This document shows, piece after piece, positions 16,409 through 28,137 of a stretch of 33,563 bases of DNA. Source of the stretch: Ettlia oleoabundans (taxonomy: Eukaryota > Chlorophyta > Chlorophyceae > Chlamydomonadales); the NCBI GenBank assembly GCA_019693395.1, contig JAAMXP010001401.1, positions 1 to 33,563 of the forward strand, in the 5' to 3' direction. The notes below the pieces were generated by a model. The model was not told where the DNA came from. It made no database searches and saw only the letters and a program-made list of their open reading frames with translations. Numbering within the stretch: the stretch's first letter is position 1; the number at the start of each line of letters is the position of its first letter. A program made the translations under genes and the position numbers.

Positions 16409-19400
16409 ATGGCGGCCCCTGTAGTACGGAAAGGGGAAACATACAAGTGAGTTGCATCACGGGTCATGGCGCTTCAGCTTCAACTGAAGCGCTGCCGGAC
16501 GGTTGCGTGTTTGCTACATACCGTGCAGCTGCGGCGGTGCAAGATCAGGCTTTCGCGCTGCTGTGATTTTGTCATAAAGGGGTCGCCGGTGGCAGTGGCA
16601 GCTGCGCACCGGCGGCAGTGGCGGCAGAGGGCCCCAAGCGGCAGCGGCACCAATCTAATCTTCCTCGTTGGCTGGCTCTCACTGTGTCACTACAGGGAGA
16701 GCGCCAAGAAGAAGGATGTGCGGCTCATGAATATCGAGGTGCGCATGTCAGCAGCCTTAACTCTCGCCCTTTTGCTGAGATTTTTCGGCTGACAGCCCCA
16801 TCGCAGGGTGACGCCATTATAGCATAGTTCACAATATCGCCTAGCACCAGAACAAGGCAAGCTGAGCAGTGCGAGCCGTACTTACAACAACCAATACTTA
16901 CAACAACCAATTCAGCCGTTATATCTCCTACAGGCGGCCAAAGCGGTGGCAGATGCCATCCGTACCAGCCTGGGGCCTCGGGGCATGGACAAGATGGTGG
17001 CGCAGGCAGATGGAGAGGTGATCATTACAAACGATGGCGCCACCATCCTGAACAAGATGAAAGTGGAGCAGCCGGCAGCAAAGATGCTCGTAGACCTCGC
17101 AAAATCGCAGGTATGCTTTCATGTTCTCCCGCTGTTGGTCCGGTTGCGGTTACCGTGTGGCCATCACAGCCTCCGCTTCCACGCCGCAATACAGGAACAG
17201 CAGCAGAGCAACTGCCTACAGCCACGCTTGTTGGACATATTTGCCCGCCTGCAAAATTGTGTGGGTGCTGCCATTTGGCATCCAAACAGCCTGTTGCAGC
17301 GCCGCCTGACGATGTCGCCGGCGGCGTTACTGCCCGGCATATATGCCCCGCAGGATGTCGTAGCGGGTGACGGAACGACCTCCGTCACAGTGATGTGCGG
17401 CGCCTTGCTGAAGAAGAGCCTCGAGCTTCTTGAGAAGGGTGTGCACCCCACCATCATCTCGGACGCTTTCGGCAAGGCAGCAGAAAAGGCGGTGCAGGTG
17501 CGGGACAGGCATCAAGCACGTACTGCCTGGGTAGTACTGCGGCAGCGTGCGCAGTGCAGGATGGCAGCGAGGGCATGCCCTGGGCATGCACCGAACACTT
17601 TGGCGATTTTGTGCGTTGGCTGCTGGGTCTTGCCAGCGGTTGGCTTGAAAGTGGAAGCGCGAAGTCTGCTTAGCATGGGTGTCAGGCCGCCTCGCTGTGG
17701 CACTGTTGCCATGAAAGCACGGCCCAGCTTCCAGCATCTGTTGGTTCTGTTACCATGCACAGATCTAATGCCCCGATACTCTGCTCGCTGCCACATCCTT
17801 TGATGTAACACCTTCTTGCCCGCATCATCCGCCTTCCCCACTGGCAGGTCACCAGCAGCAGGCCTTTTGCAATACTGTTGGCGCCCTATTCCTGTCCGAC
17901 TCTTCCCAATATCCCCGCCACACCCATCCTTGCTGCAGGTCATCACCGACAGCGCGATTCCGGTCAGCATCGAGGATCGCGAGCAGCTGATCAAGGCGGC
18001 CAACACCTCCCTCTCCAGCAAGATTGTGGGGCAGAACAGCGCACTGCTGTCGCCCATGGCAGTGGACTGCCTGCTCAAAATCATGGATCCTGAGCGGCCA
18101 GACCTGCTGGACCTTAAGGACGTTAAGGTGGGTGCTCGCTATACACTTCGACTTCAAGCTGGTCAAAAGTGGTACCTCCAATTGGTCCCCCTTGTAAGCA
18201 CCTATCTGACACCCCTGCGGTCCTTTACAAGCTGTGCCTGCTGTTGCGCTGGTGGGTGCGGTACAGGTTGTGAGCAAGCCGGGCGGCACAATTGACGAGA
18301 GCGAGATGGTGGAGGGCTTGGTGCTGGACCACAAAGCAGGTGGGTGGCTGGGCGGTTGTCCTTGTGGCTGAGGTTGTTGGGAGGAACACCCTCGGCAGCC
18401 AATAGAATATGCAATTCCTACTTCTGTTGGTGTATCGCCTTGCATAACCACTCATTGCTGGTGCCAAGTCCTGCTGGTGTGTGTCCTGCTTCTGCAGCTC
18501 GCGGTGCGGGTGGGCCAACACGGGTAGAGAATGCCAAGGTGGCGCTGATCCAATTCCAGGTGAGCTGGCTGGGAGAGACCTTGCACCCAGACGCTGACGA
18601 CATGTTTGCTTGCCTTTGTATTTGTGTCATATATTCCTCATATGTGGCATGGCTGGTGGCGGGCATGCTCGTAGTGCCAGATTGCCACAGATCTCTTTTC
18701 CTGCTCTTGCAAACCTGCCAGCCTCCTGGGCAATCAAATCCCTTGCACCTGGTCTTATCTCTGTCTGCCTGCACCCTCCTCTTTCAGATTTCTCCCCCCA
18801 AGACCGACATTGAGAACAACGTAATTATCAGTGACTATGCACAGATGGATCGGATACTCAAGGTGTGTACATTTGCAGGGTGGTGGTGCTGGGGTGCTTT
18901 ACAGTAGCAAAGAGTAGAAACCCCTTGATGAGCCTGCTGCTTTCTTCAATCAGACCTGCATGATTTCTCATCACGTCTGCCTTGCTACAAGGCAGTTATA
19001 CTTTCGGATGTCCCCTGACTAGTGTCTGCCTGTGCCTGGTCCCCATCAGCACACACTGGACAGCAACCCGACCATTACACCATGCCCTTGTTTGGTCAGC
19101 ACCCCAGCAAATACTTACAGAGCTTGCTTAGCACCCATTGTTATGGTTGGCAAGTATGCACCATTAGCATGTCCCCACGCACACCTTATTGCTCTGTTTT
19201 TGCAGGAGGAGCGAAACTACATTCTGCAGATGGTGAAGAAGATCCGGGCCAGCGGGGCCAACGTCCTGCTCATCCAGAAGTCCATCTTGCGAGATGCGGT
19301 CACAGACCTCTCGCTGCATTATCTGGTGAGGGGACAGCTGACCTTTGCTTTCCTTGCAGTTGGCTGGCTAACCTTAGGGTGTTTCTTGTTCGACAAGTCC

Positions 19401-21299
19401 ATTCAACGTTGGCAAGCTGAGGGACGGGGAGGTAGCAACCAACCAGCCGGTCCCCCCTTTTTTCTGGCGCATGCCAGCTTCTGGCTGCTGTTGAGCTTGC
19501 GGCTTCACAATACGCAATGTGGTCCACTTTTCATATTGATTCCATTGCCTGCATCCTTCCAGAGTCATGTAATTGCGTGCCCTGTACTGCCCATTGTACC
19601 GCAGGCCAAGGCCAAGATCATGGTGGTGAAGGATGTGGAGCGGGAGGACATTGAGTTCATCTCAAAGGTATAACAGGCGGCACTGTTGGCAGTACTGGCG
19701 CCAGTTATTGGCAGTCTTTCTCATGTCCATTGTTTGGTGCTTTGGTCTTCAGCCAGGTCTAGTGTCAAACCAGCAGTCTGCCCTTCATTACAGTGATATT
19801 TCACCCCGCCGCCCACACCTGGCGGTATCAAGCTGTCCTGTTGATTTCGTGGCCAATCGATCGACCATTGATGCAGACGCTGCACTGCCTGCCTATTGCT
19901 CACGTCGACCATATGCGTCCGGACAAGCTAGGGCATGCAGTGCTGGCAGAGGAAGTTGACGTGAGTGGTGGGCGGAGCACTTGTGCCAGCACACGGCACC
20001 CCGCTTGTCCAAAGGGTGTTTTGTTTGCCAGCGAATTTGTTGATTCCTTCCTGCTTCAGCAACAACAACAACGTTTTGTCACACCCCCTCTGCCCTGCCA
20101 GTCATGTGGGCACAGCAAGGCAACAGCGGCATGCATAGTCTAAGTGGCAACCGCCATCCTCAATTGACTTCTGTCTTTCTTAAGCACCTGCCCTTCTCAT
20201 TCTGACTGCAGCTAGGCAAGGGCGGCAAGGTGGTGAGGGTCACGGGTATTGAGAATCGAGGGCGCACCGCCACAGTGCTGCTGCGGGGATCCAACAAGAT
20301 GGCGCTTGCTGAGGCAGAGCGCAGCCTGCACGACGCGCTGTGCGTGGTGCGCTGCCTGGTGCAGGTGCGTGATAAGCCAGGATGGGTTCAAAGTTTGGTG
20401 AATGTGTGGGAGGGACTACAGTTCATTGTGCTCCTGCCGCACTCCCGAGCGCTGGACTTGACACTCGCCAGGTGTATGTTCAACCGTTGAGCCTCTCTTG
20501 CCCGCTGTGTGCGCCGCTGCCCCGCCTGCTGCAGAAGCAGTACCTCATTGCAGGCGGCGGAAGCCCCGAGATGGAGCTGTCGTATCAGCTGAGCCACTGG
20601 GCAAAGACGCTGCTGGTAAGCTTTGAATCTGCATCTTTTCTTCCTGGTTTTTGCTTATTACTTCCCATGCAATTGCCCACTGGGGTTGTCAGGGAGATTC
20701 TGCGTCTTCTGCTATTGTAGCTGGGACCCGCCGGCCAGCAGGCTGCCCATGCATGCCAGCTCTGGGCAGGGGCAAGCCTGCCGCCACACAGTCTGTTGTT
20801 GGGCTCTAATGGCTGTTGTCGTACTGCTGCAGGGCATGGAGTCGTACTGTGTGCGTGCCTTTGCAGAAGCGCTGGAGATCATCCCCTACACCCTGGCAGA
20901 AAACGCGGGGCTGAACCCAATTGAAATTGTCACTGAGCTGCGCAACCACCACGCCAACGGGCGGCGGCACCACGGTGCGTCCTGCCACCTGTGCTTCAGC
21001 CAGCTGCTGGGGGGGTGGGGGGGTGGGGGGTTACGTGACGGAGGGCTGAGCGGCAGGAAACATGCCTGCAGGGGGAGAGAGTTCAGGTCCTACCCCAGAT
21101 ACCAGTTTTCCCTCCATTAATATCAAACACTTTGCCGAAGTGTGTCTCTGCAGGCATCAACGTGCGCAAGGGCGCCACCACCGACATGCTTGAGGAGAGC
21201 GTGGTGCAGCCGCTGCTGGTCACCACCTCCGCGCTCAGCCTGGCCACCGAGGCGGCGCGGCTGATCCTGAAGATAGATGACATAGTGCCAACACGATAG
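16409..21299 (+). CDS. CCT4: T-complex protein 1 subunit delta (cytosolic chaperonin CCT4)
   Basis: Fifteen exons: 16409-16446, 16696-16738, 16934-17110, 17354-17497, 17939-18127, 18267-18339, 18498-18559, 18788-18862, 19206-19325, 19605-19667, 19877-19960, 20212-20364, 20535-20615, 20833-20974 and 21154-21299. They join in frame to 529 aa plus TAG, a normal length for CCT-delta. It is one of eight subunits of the double-ring ATP-driven cytosolic chaperonin that folds actin and tubulin. Group II chaperonin motifs are in place: [43 protein letters not shown] motif GDGTTS at 91-96, GGGSPE at 414-419, [17 protein letters not shown] and ending KIDDIVPTR. The delta assignment rests on the [29 protein letters not shown] block. 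The ATG has a good context and splices directly into the conserved N-terminus. Confidence 0.96.
21009..21030 (+). repeat. G7-T-G7-T-G6 tract in CCT4 intron 14
   Basis: Three runs of 7, 7 and 6 G separated by single T lie on the sense strand, about 35 nt downstream of the exon 14 donor. Runs this long can supply four G-triplets, so a quadruplex in DNA or pre-mRNA is possible. Confidence 0.8.
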
Positions 21300-21657
21300 A
21301 ACCTAGCAGAAAAACGACACTGTGCCCACGATAGAGGGAGGGATGGACATATGATGAAGGAACAGGCATAGGGCAAGACGAACTGATTGTTTAACAAAAT
21401 GTGCAGACGCACATGCTGTACCCTGCACAGCTTTTGTTGCTTGCTGTTGGTCTGCCAGCGCCAGGCCTGGGCGTGTTCACCCTGACAGTGCGACTCGCGA
21501 TCAAATTGCAACCGTACGACCATATAACAGGAACCAGCTGCATGCGAAGCGGGTCGACATGCGCCACCGTGTGAAAGAGGGGTGAACTGGAAGTGGTGCA
21601 GCGCTGGGATGCTACGAAAGTCAGTGCTCACACATCCAGCCCAGCCCATTCAGCTTA
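21300..21657. other. Convergent 3' region between CCT4 and eIF2B-alpha
   Basis: 358 bp lie between facing stop codons. They must hold both 3' UTR ends. I found no TGTAA on either strand, so these genes may use another signal, or their transcripts may overlap into the opposing gene. No further gene was seen. Confidence 0.45.
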
Positions 21658-24600
21658 TCATACATAGAGCTGGATCAGCTCGTCACTGACTGCCGCTGCT
21701 GTCAGCACTCCAAGGTCCGTGAACAGCAGCGTTATGTACTGCAGATATGTGTGCAGGCAGACGTCACTACGGGTAAGGTTGTGAGCAGGGTGTTGTGCTT
21801 CACAAACGGTGCACTAGGCAATGCCCGCCTGCCACTTAGGAAGCAAGGAAGGAGGCAGACCATCCCTCCATCCCTCGTTGCCTCGCTGGCGGCCCGGCTG
21901 TTCCCCAGCCAGCGCACAGGTGCACAGGGGCCATCTAACACGCGCGTCCCTGCCACACCTGTGGTGGCGTGTAGTCACGGGAGGGGTTGTCAATTGCAAC
22001 GCTGGCCGGCAGCAGCGGCCCAAAGTCAAGCTGCTTGCGCTCCACCGGCAGATCACGCTGGCTCAGGGGGTAGAGCCTGCGGTGGAAACGATGGAAAAAG
22101 ACACACACGCAAGTCGATAGCTTGTAACTTGTGCAAAAAGTGAGCCAAGGTTGGCATTAGGGGCGCAAGTGTGATGAAGGTTGGCATTAGGGGCGCAAGT
22201 GTGATGCACGATCATCTGCACAACTGCACACATTAGGTCTCCTAGCACGTGCCGCTGCCTTCTTGCCAGTAGCCATGCCTCAACTGTCTGATAAGATGCA
22301 GACCAGCGCACCTGGCAAACTTGTAACTCTCTGCCGCCACATAGACGGGCACGTTGTACTCTTTGGCCGCAATGGCGATCTGTACCAGCAGTGGGAAGAC
22401 AGAGGGTGGGACAGACAGGCAGGCAGGCAGGCAGGCGCTGAGCAGCAAGGCGAATCGGCTTCTACAGCGCCGCAAAGCGAATCTGCAGGGCGACCTGGCA
22501 GATATGCAACCTATTGCAAAGCCCACCAATCTATGTTCAAAACGCTGACTGACAGGCATGCGGAATTCGCAAAGAAGCAGAACTTGAGCAAAGCTTCAGG
22601 TAACATGCAGCTCACCGAATAGGTGCCCAGCTTGTTGATCACGCCGCCATTCTCCACCACCGCTTCAGCACCCACAAGCACCATGTCAACTCTGCAGCAG
22701 CCGGGAACACTGGCGGAGCTACGTTAAGGCCAGTCGACGGCAGCCCATCAAGCTAAAACTGTTTGGCGGCGGCTTACCAGCATGCAGGAGTACCCCACTG
22801 TTAGGCCGCATGATGCGACAAGCACAGCGGCAAGCTCCTTCCTCCGCCGCCACTCCTCGTTCCCAGCAAACGCACCTGCCACCCGAGGGACGGCCATAGC
22901 ACAATAAACCTCCACGGGCAGCGCGCCCCAACCCCTGCACCCCCTCCCACACACACAACACACCACCACCCAACCCCACCACACCCACACGCCGATCCAT
23001 TGGCATATCCCATTGCGCAGTCCCTACTGTTGAGCTGTGCAATTTTTGTGTTACCCCCAGCACAGGTAGGACCAACCTCCCTGCCCTCACCGGTCCATTG
23101 CGTATCCCACAGCGCAGTCCAGGATCACTGTGGTGGGCACCTTCATCTCCTCCAGCACCCGCGCCATCGTGAGCCCCGTCTCATCCGGCCGCCCCTCTGT
23201 GACTATAACATTGAACTGCTTGCCCTGTAATACAGGAGTAGGTTGGGCAAAATGAGGGGGCAGGTGGCTGCTCAGGATGCAGCGATATGTAGATTTCTAA
23301 ATGATTGTTTGCTTGGTAGCGAAGCCGGTGGCCCGCCTGCATGCTGGCGGCTACATCAAAAACAGCAACTGGCCATTCGTCCAGAGCTGTTTTGGCTGCA
23401 GCTCAAGCCCAGCTTCTCGACAGCAGCAGCTAGCCCGTATGCAGCAGCGGGCAGTCTTGTGACATCCCTGCGAGATCACGCACGCTCACCGATGCTGCCG
23501 CCTTCCGCAAGATGGCTATTGCCACTCGCGAGTGCCCATGCACCAGCACTGTGCTGCCCTTGCGGATGAATCGCTCCGCCAGCTCTGCTATCGTGGCACG
23601 CGCCCGTTTTGATGTCTCTGGTTAAGGAATGGCGTGAAATTGGATGGATGAAGCAGTGGGCATGTGGGCAGGCGAGGGCAAAATAATACACGCGGGCAGA
23701 CAGGAAAGGATCAAGTATCCTGCCTGCCCGCCTGCCCACATGCAGTCCAGGGCTGCCGCAGACACCAGCAACAAGCAGCAGTCTCCCACACCACCTCCCT
23801 GCCTCATGCACACCAATCCAGCCCACCCCCACAGCGGTGTGGCTTGGGAAGTAAAAGCCTTCAAGCAATAGATGCCGACGCCCACTTCGAAGAACCCTTG
23901 CTGCTCTCTTACATGGCCCCAGCAGCCCTGCTCAGCCTCCACACCTGCAAAGTGCTGCCCCCGCTCTATAAGCCGCTTCTTGGCCGCCGCAAAAGTGTCA
24001 AGCTCTAGTGCCGATGTGCGTGTGGTGTACCTGACAACAGGACAAGCCATCGAATGCATCGGGCTCAATTGAGATTGCATGGCAATTGGCAAAGCAGCAT
24101 GAGGGCATGAAGGGAGCAGGCAGCAAATATGCTGCGGAGCTTTAACCCGCCTCAGCCGATGAATCCAGCTAGCCTGCCATCATCCACATCCTAGCTTGAG
24201 CATCCGCATCTTACACACAAGCCACCGACTCGCAGGCCATCCAGCCAGAAAACGCTGGCTCAATCTCAGCAGGAAAGCTCACCGCAAGAACAGCTCACAG
24301 CCTGCCTTGAGCGATATGGCTGTGGGGTTGCAGTTCTGCAGGGAGGCAGCCGCGTCCTTCAGCTCTTTTTCAAGCCCCATCATCGTTTGTGCAGTGCTGT
24401 TCTTGATCACAGTCGTAAGCGCCTGCAGTGTGGGCAAGTAAAAAGTAATTTAAAAAAAGTATGGATAACTCGCTTGAATCCGGCCGCGAGGGTGCAGCAA
24501 CGGGCCGGCAAATCGACCGCAAAATTGCTGTGCAAAAGATTGCTGGCTCTGTTGAACAAGTGCAGCAGAGACCTGTGCTGCAAGGTGTGTCCTGCTCAGG

Positions 24601-25205
24601 CTGATGGGCAGCCCACCTGCGTGGTGGCAGCGGCATGTGACCCGCAAATGGACCGGAAAGTTGTGCAGCAGATGGAAGTCCCAGTAGCTGCTGGCAGGCT
24701 TGCTGAGCTGTGAGAGGAGTTGTTCCTGCCTGGGGTACTGGCCAACCCACCTGGATTGCTGCCACGGCAACTGCCATATCCGAAGAGCGGGCCAGCGCCT
24801 CGTGAAACTCCCGCACGACAGCATCAACCTCGGTGGAACGCTGAGGTAGAGGCACGTTGACTGCAGGGAAAAGATTTGTGTCACAGGGGAAAGGAAATAG
24901 AGGGTGAAGATTGGCTAACAGGCACAAAGCCACAAGCGGCGGCAGGCATCCTGCAAATACCCAGTGCTGGGCACTGACGCGTTGTCACCCCAGACACAGC
25001 CATACCTTGGCAACTCATTATACTCTACTAGAGTACAGCCAGGGGCAAGTTAAGCATGCCGGTGTGCACAAGAAATGTGCAGCACAAGGAATGTGCAGCA
25101 CAAGGACGGCGACAGCAGCTGCACCGGGCGCCATTACTCACCCTCGGATGATGCCGAGGCATTGGGAGTGATCATAAACATATGGGGGCCGCCGCTTGAC
25201 CGCAT
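21658..25205 (-). CDS. EIF2B1: Translation initiation factor eIF2B subunit alpha
   Basis: Ten minus-strand exons: 25142-25205, 24751-24860, 24283-24422, 23945-24030, 23490-23617, 23091-23224, 22616-22691, 22312-22379, 21959-22076 and 21658-21738. They join in frame to 334 aa plus TGA; the human protein is 305 aa. eIF2B is the guanine-nucleotide exchange factor of eIF2, and its alpha subunit, as a dimer, links the two halves of the decamer and senses phosphorylated eIF2. Motifs in family order: MAVAVAAIQALTTVIKNS, GCELFLRY, LVHGHSRVAIAILRKA, VTEGRPDETG, VILDCAVGYAMDRVDMVLVG, AEAVVENGGVINKLGT, VYVAAESYKFARLYPLSQRD, and the C-terminal DYTPPQYITLLFTDLG and SDELIQLYV. The first exon is short and poorly conserved, so the exact start (25205, 25181 or 25175) is uncertain. 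Confidence 0.93.
22147..22206. repeat. 30-bp perfect tandem repeat, two copies
   Basis: Copies at 22147-22176 and 22177-22206 each begin AAGGTTGGCATTAGGGGCGC. They lie in intron 8 of the eIF2B-alpha gene. Identity suggests a recent duplication. Confidence 0.92.
22417..22436. repeat. (AGGC)5 microsatellite
   Basis: Five AGGC units lie in intron 7 of the eIF2B-alpha gene. Confidence 0.9.
22919..22992. repeat. CA/C-rich low-complexity tract in eIF2B-alpha intron 6
   Basis: The plus strand is almost only A and C over much of the tract; the sense (minus) strand is therefore a GT/G-rich stretch with several GGG runs. It lies between the exon 6 donor and exon 7 acceptor. Confidence 0.7.
25067..25106. 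repeat. Short tandem repeat, about 2.5 copies of 16 bp
   Basis: AGCACAAGGAATGTGC at 25081-25096 is preceded by a near copy from 25067 and followed by a partial copy to 25106. It lies in intron 1 of the eIF2B-alpha gene. Confidence 0.75.
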
Positions 25206-25412
25206 CGCGTTGCCAAACTCAAGTTTGCAATCAATGCGATTCGGTATCACTGCGGTTCGCCCCGCCGCAAGCGGTTCACAGTTTGATCTCCCCTGCGGAA
25301 GCCTCCAGGCTGCAGAATTCCACGAAAGAAAGGCGAGGAATGTCACTACCCAGCTTTCGGCCTTATTTCGCGTCCGGTTCCCCTCGGGCTTTCTGTTGAG
25401 ACTGTTAGTAAC
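25206..25412. promoter_or_regulatory. Compact divergent promoter between eIF2B-alpha and RTF2
   Basis: Only 207 bp separate the two outward-facing start codons, which suggests a bidirectional promoter. I saw no TATA box and no CCAAT box. The imperfect palindrome AAACTCAAGTTT is at 25217-25228. Alternative upstream ATGs for eIF2B-alpha would shrink the region further. Confidence 0.5.
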
Positions 25413-27582
25413 ATGTCCGGTGACGGAGAGGCACTGTGCCTGCAGCTCTTTCTGAGGGCGCCCGGCTACTCACGGCTGCGCGCCCTCCAAGCGCGCTCAG
25501 ACGACACAGTGGCCTCAGTGAGCAGCCGATACCTGTCGCACGCGGGCGCCGAAGCAGAACTGGTGCGTTGCTCACCTGGGCGCCAGCGGACATGCCCCCG
25601 CTCGCTGCTGCCTTCCGGCGTCTGCCGCCACCTTGCTTGGTGTTTCCCATCTAAGCACCTCTGTCCCTTCTTTCGTCTTTTTGCAGCGCGTGGTACATGG
25701 AGGCCGCACTTTGGACCCGTGCAGCTCGCTGGCAGCGGCGGGCGTGCCGCCCTACGCCACACTGGAGCTGCTACCCCGCCTTCTTGGCGGCGGTGGCGAT
25801 GGCGGCTCCACCGGCGCAGAGTCCCGCTCCTGTTACCTGGAGATGTACATGGGCAAGCGAGCAGATAAGGTGGGCAGAGGGTGGGTCTGACAGTGTTTGT
25901 GTGGGTCAGTTGGTTTGTTCGATGGGGCGTCGGCCCCACGGCTGGAGTGGGAGCACCACGGCTCTTTGGGCCGCCTGCTTCAGCCCGAGGGTTTTGACAA
26001 GGCCCGTAGGTTTGAATGATCCGAGGCTCTGCAAATGGGAGCATGTCATGTGTTCTCTACTGGCGCTGGCTCACAATGCGCTCCTGCCTGCCACACCACA
26101 TTCAGTCTTCTCGACTCTTCTCCCTCACTCCTGCCGCCGCAGGTGAATCCTGAGGAGGAGCGGCTGGCCCGGTGGACCACGTGTCAGCTTTCTAGCATGC
26201 CACTGCAGCCGCCCTGCGTGGTTGATGAGCTGGGCAGCCTGTTCAACAAGGATGCGGTGCTGCAGGTGCGGGAGAGGCTGTAAGAGCCAGCACATATTGC
26301 CAGAAACAGCCTCTTGTTACATCCTGTTTGCACAGCAAATGGCACAATGCAGGCTGTGGCAGCCCGGCTCAAGCACCACAAAGCACGGGGATGGGTGCGC
26401 TATGCCCTGAGCAGCGGGCAGTGCAACCCACTGAGTGGCCATCACCATGGGTGGCGACTGGTGCATCCTGGTCCGACGCAAGCGCAAGACAAGCAGTACT
26501 AAATTTCACCATCTCCGCTGTAAATATCTGTTTGCCGGTTGTTGTTGTGCTGCAGGCCCTTCTCACCAAGTCCATGCCAAAATCTCTGGCCCACATTAGC
26601 AGCTTAAAGCATTTGACAGAGCTCAAGCTGGAACCAGTGGGAGGCTCAAGCGACCCTGCAGCTGGAACCGGCGCATCAGAGGGCAATGTGCGCTTCATGT
26701 GCCCGGTCACTGGCCAGGCCTTCAACGGCAAGGGGAAGTTTGTGGTGATGCGCAAGAGTGGGCATGTAGTAAGCGAGCGGGCACTCAAAGAGGTGCGTTG
26801 CTGTTGCTTTCAACTGTTGCTTTCCCATGCAGTCTGCTTATTGGTACGTTGCTGACTGCATGGTGGTCAGCCCAAGAGCATCACTCGTCTGCCATTCCAC
26901 CCAGGTGGCATCGTTCAGTTCTATGCTGCATTGTTTTGCCTTTTGCTAGCCTTTGACTACAGTGTATATTATTGCTTCTTATGACCTCAGGCGACTGGGG
27001 CTGATTAGCTTTGTGGTGGCCTGGCGCTTAAGGGTCGCTCCTTGCCTCACATGCAAGCTGGCACATTGCACGCTGTGTGGCTTATTGAGCATGCATTACC
27101 CTTCTCTTATGCTGCAGGTGCCAGCTGTCGTTGAGGATCTGGTTGGCGGGAAATGGGAGGCTGCTGATCTCCTGCCGATCAACCCATCAGGCGAAGAGCT
27201 TCAAGCGATGCGGGAGAGCCTGCTGCTGAAGCGTGCAGCGGAGCGGCAAGCCAAAAAGGAAAAGAAAGGCAAGGATAAAGCAGCAGCAGCATCTGGGGCA
27301 ATAAAAAACACAACGACAGCTGACGTTGGCACCAACGGCGCAGCCACGGCAGGCAGCAAGCGCGCAGCAGAGAATGGCAGCAACGGTGCAGCTGTGACGG
27401 CATCTTTTGACGCGGGGCTTGCGCCCGCAGCAGCGACCAAGAAGTTCAAGGCAGCAGAGCTAAAGCCCAAGGGTGCAGACGACCAAGTGTGGAACAGCTT
27501 GTTCACCAGCAGCAGAGGCGATGCGGCCGGCGGCAGGGGCACGGACTACATGTGCAGGGCCGCCACTCGTTATGTGATGTAG
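25413..27582 (+). CDS. RTF2: Replication termination factor 2 (Rtf2 domain) protein
   Basis: Exons 25413-25562, 25687-25869, 26143-26265, 26556-26792 and 27118-27582 join in frame to 385 aa plus TAG. Residues 1-85 look ubiquitin-like (VVHGGRTLDPCSSLAAAG), as in plant Rtf2. The Rtf2 domain follows: ARWTTCQLSSMPLQPP, ELGSLFNKDAVLQALL, LKHLTELKL, VRFMCPVTGQAFNGKGKF and GHVVSERALKEV. Then come PINPSGEEL, a Lys/Glu-rich helix near 260-280, and the typical C-terminal VWNSLFTS. Rtf2 acts in the nucleus at stalled replication forks in fission yeast and animals, and affects splicing in plants. The second zinc-binding half is eroded: where family members have Cys residues after the CP pair, this one shows RKSGH and then no CxxC. 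It shares a divergent promoter with eIF2B-alpha. Confidence 0.9.
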
Positions 27583-28137
27583 CAGCATATCCAGCCCATC
27601 CCAAATGCTCATGTCTGTCTGCCTGCCAAGCATCGCAGCTGGATATTACTATTGACGAACTCTGCACTCGTGTTGTAAGTACCATCGTTTGTTGAAATTG
27701 AACATAGAGGGGGGCGTATAGCGCTACGCATGCTCGTCCGGCAGCGGCTGGTGTGTTGGTTGGTGCAGGTGATGGCCCTGGCTGCGCTATTGGCGGCTCA
27801 TTTGAAGACAAACAAGTTTCGACAGAAATTATGCGAAGTAGTGCGAATCTTGCCGGGAATGCGCTCGAGTTATCCAGCCTAGCGAGTTGGTCCCGCGCGC
27901 CAGCGCCCACCCCGCGGGACCCGAGCCAAAAAGATTTTTCTCATCTTGCAACTTGTCGCAGCCTTTCAGAAGTGATCATTGTCGCAATTTATCCGCGAAC
28001 CGGTGAGGGGGGCACGCCAGCATCACGGTAACGTGAGCCTGCTGAGCCTGGTGCGGCTCAGCTAAGGGGATTCAAGCGTGGTCCTAGTGCATCAAGCGTT
28101 GACATTTTCCGCTTCTGATGCAACCTCGAGCAGTGTG
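27583..28137. other. Intergenic between RTF2 and RING gene
   Basis: Both flanking genes are on the plus strand. The left part holds the RTF2 3' UTR, with a TGTAA signal at 27674. The right part should hold the promoter and leader of the RING gene. The frame open from 28078 has no ATG before 28138. No other gene was seen. Confidence 0.5.
27674..27678 (+). terminator. Candidate TGTAA polyadenylation signal of RTF2
   Basis: The TGTAA starts 92 nt after the RTF2 stop codon and is the only copy I noticed before the next gene. Confidence 0.55.

Noticed and set aside
19032..19673. 213-codon continuous open frame in the CCT4 region
   Set aside because: It joins CCT4 exons 9 and 10 through the stop-free intron 9. 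Chaperonin conservation shows the exons splice from 19325 to 19605.
25021..25035. Hairpin TACTCT-ACT-AGAGTA as a regulatory site
   Set aside because: The 6-bp arms with a 3-base loop lie inside an intron. Such short palindromes are expected by chance.
25315..25335. Heat-shock element in the eIF2B-alpha/RTF2 promoter
   Set aside because: GAATTCCACGAAAG has TTC and GAA, but the spacing is three bases instead of two and there is no third well-placed unit.
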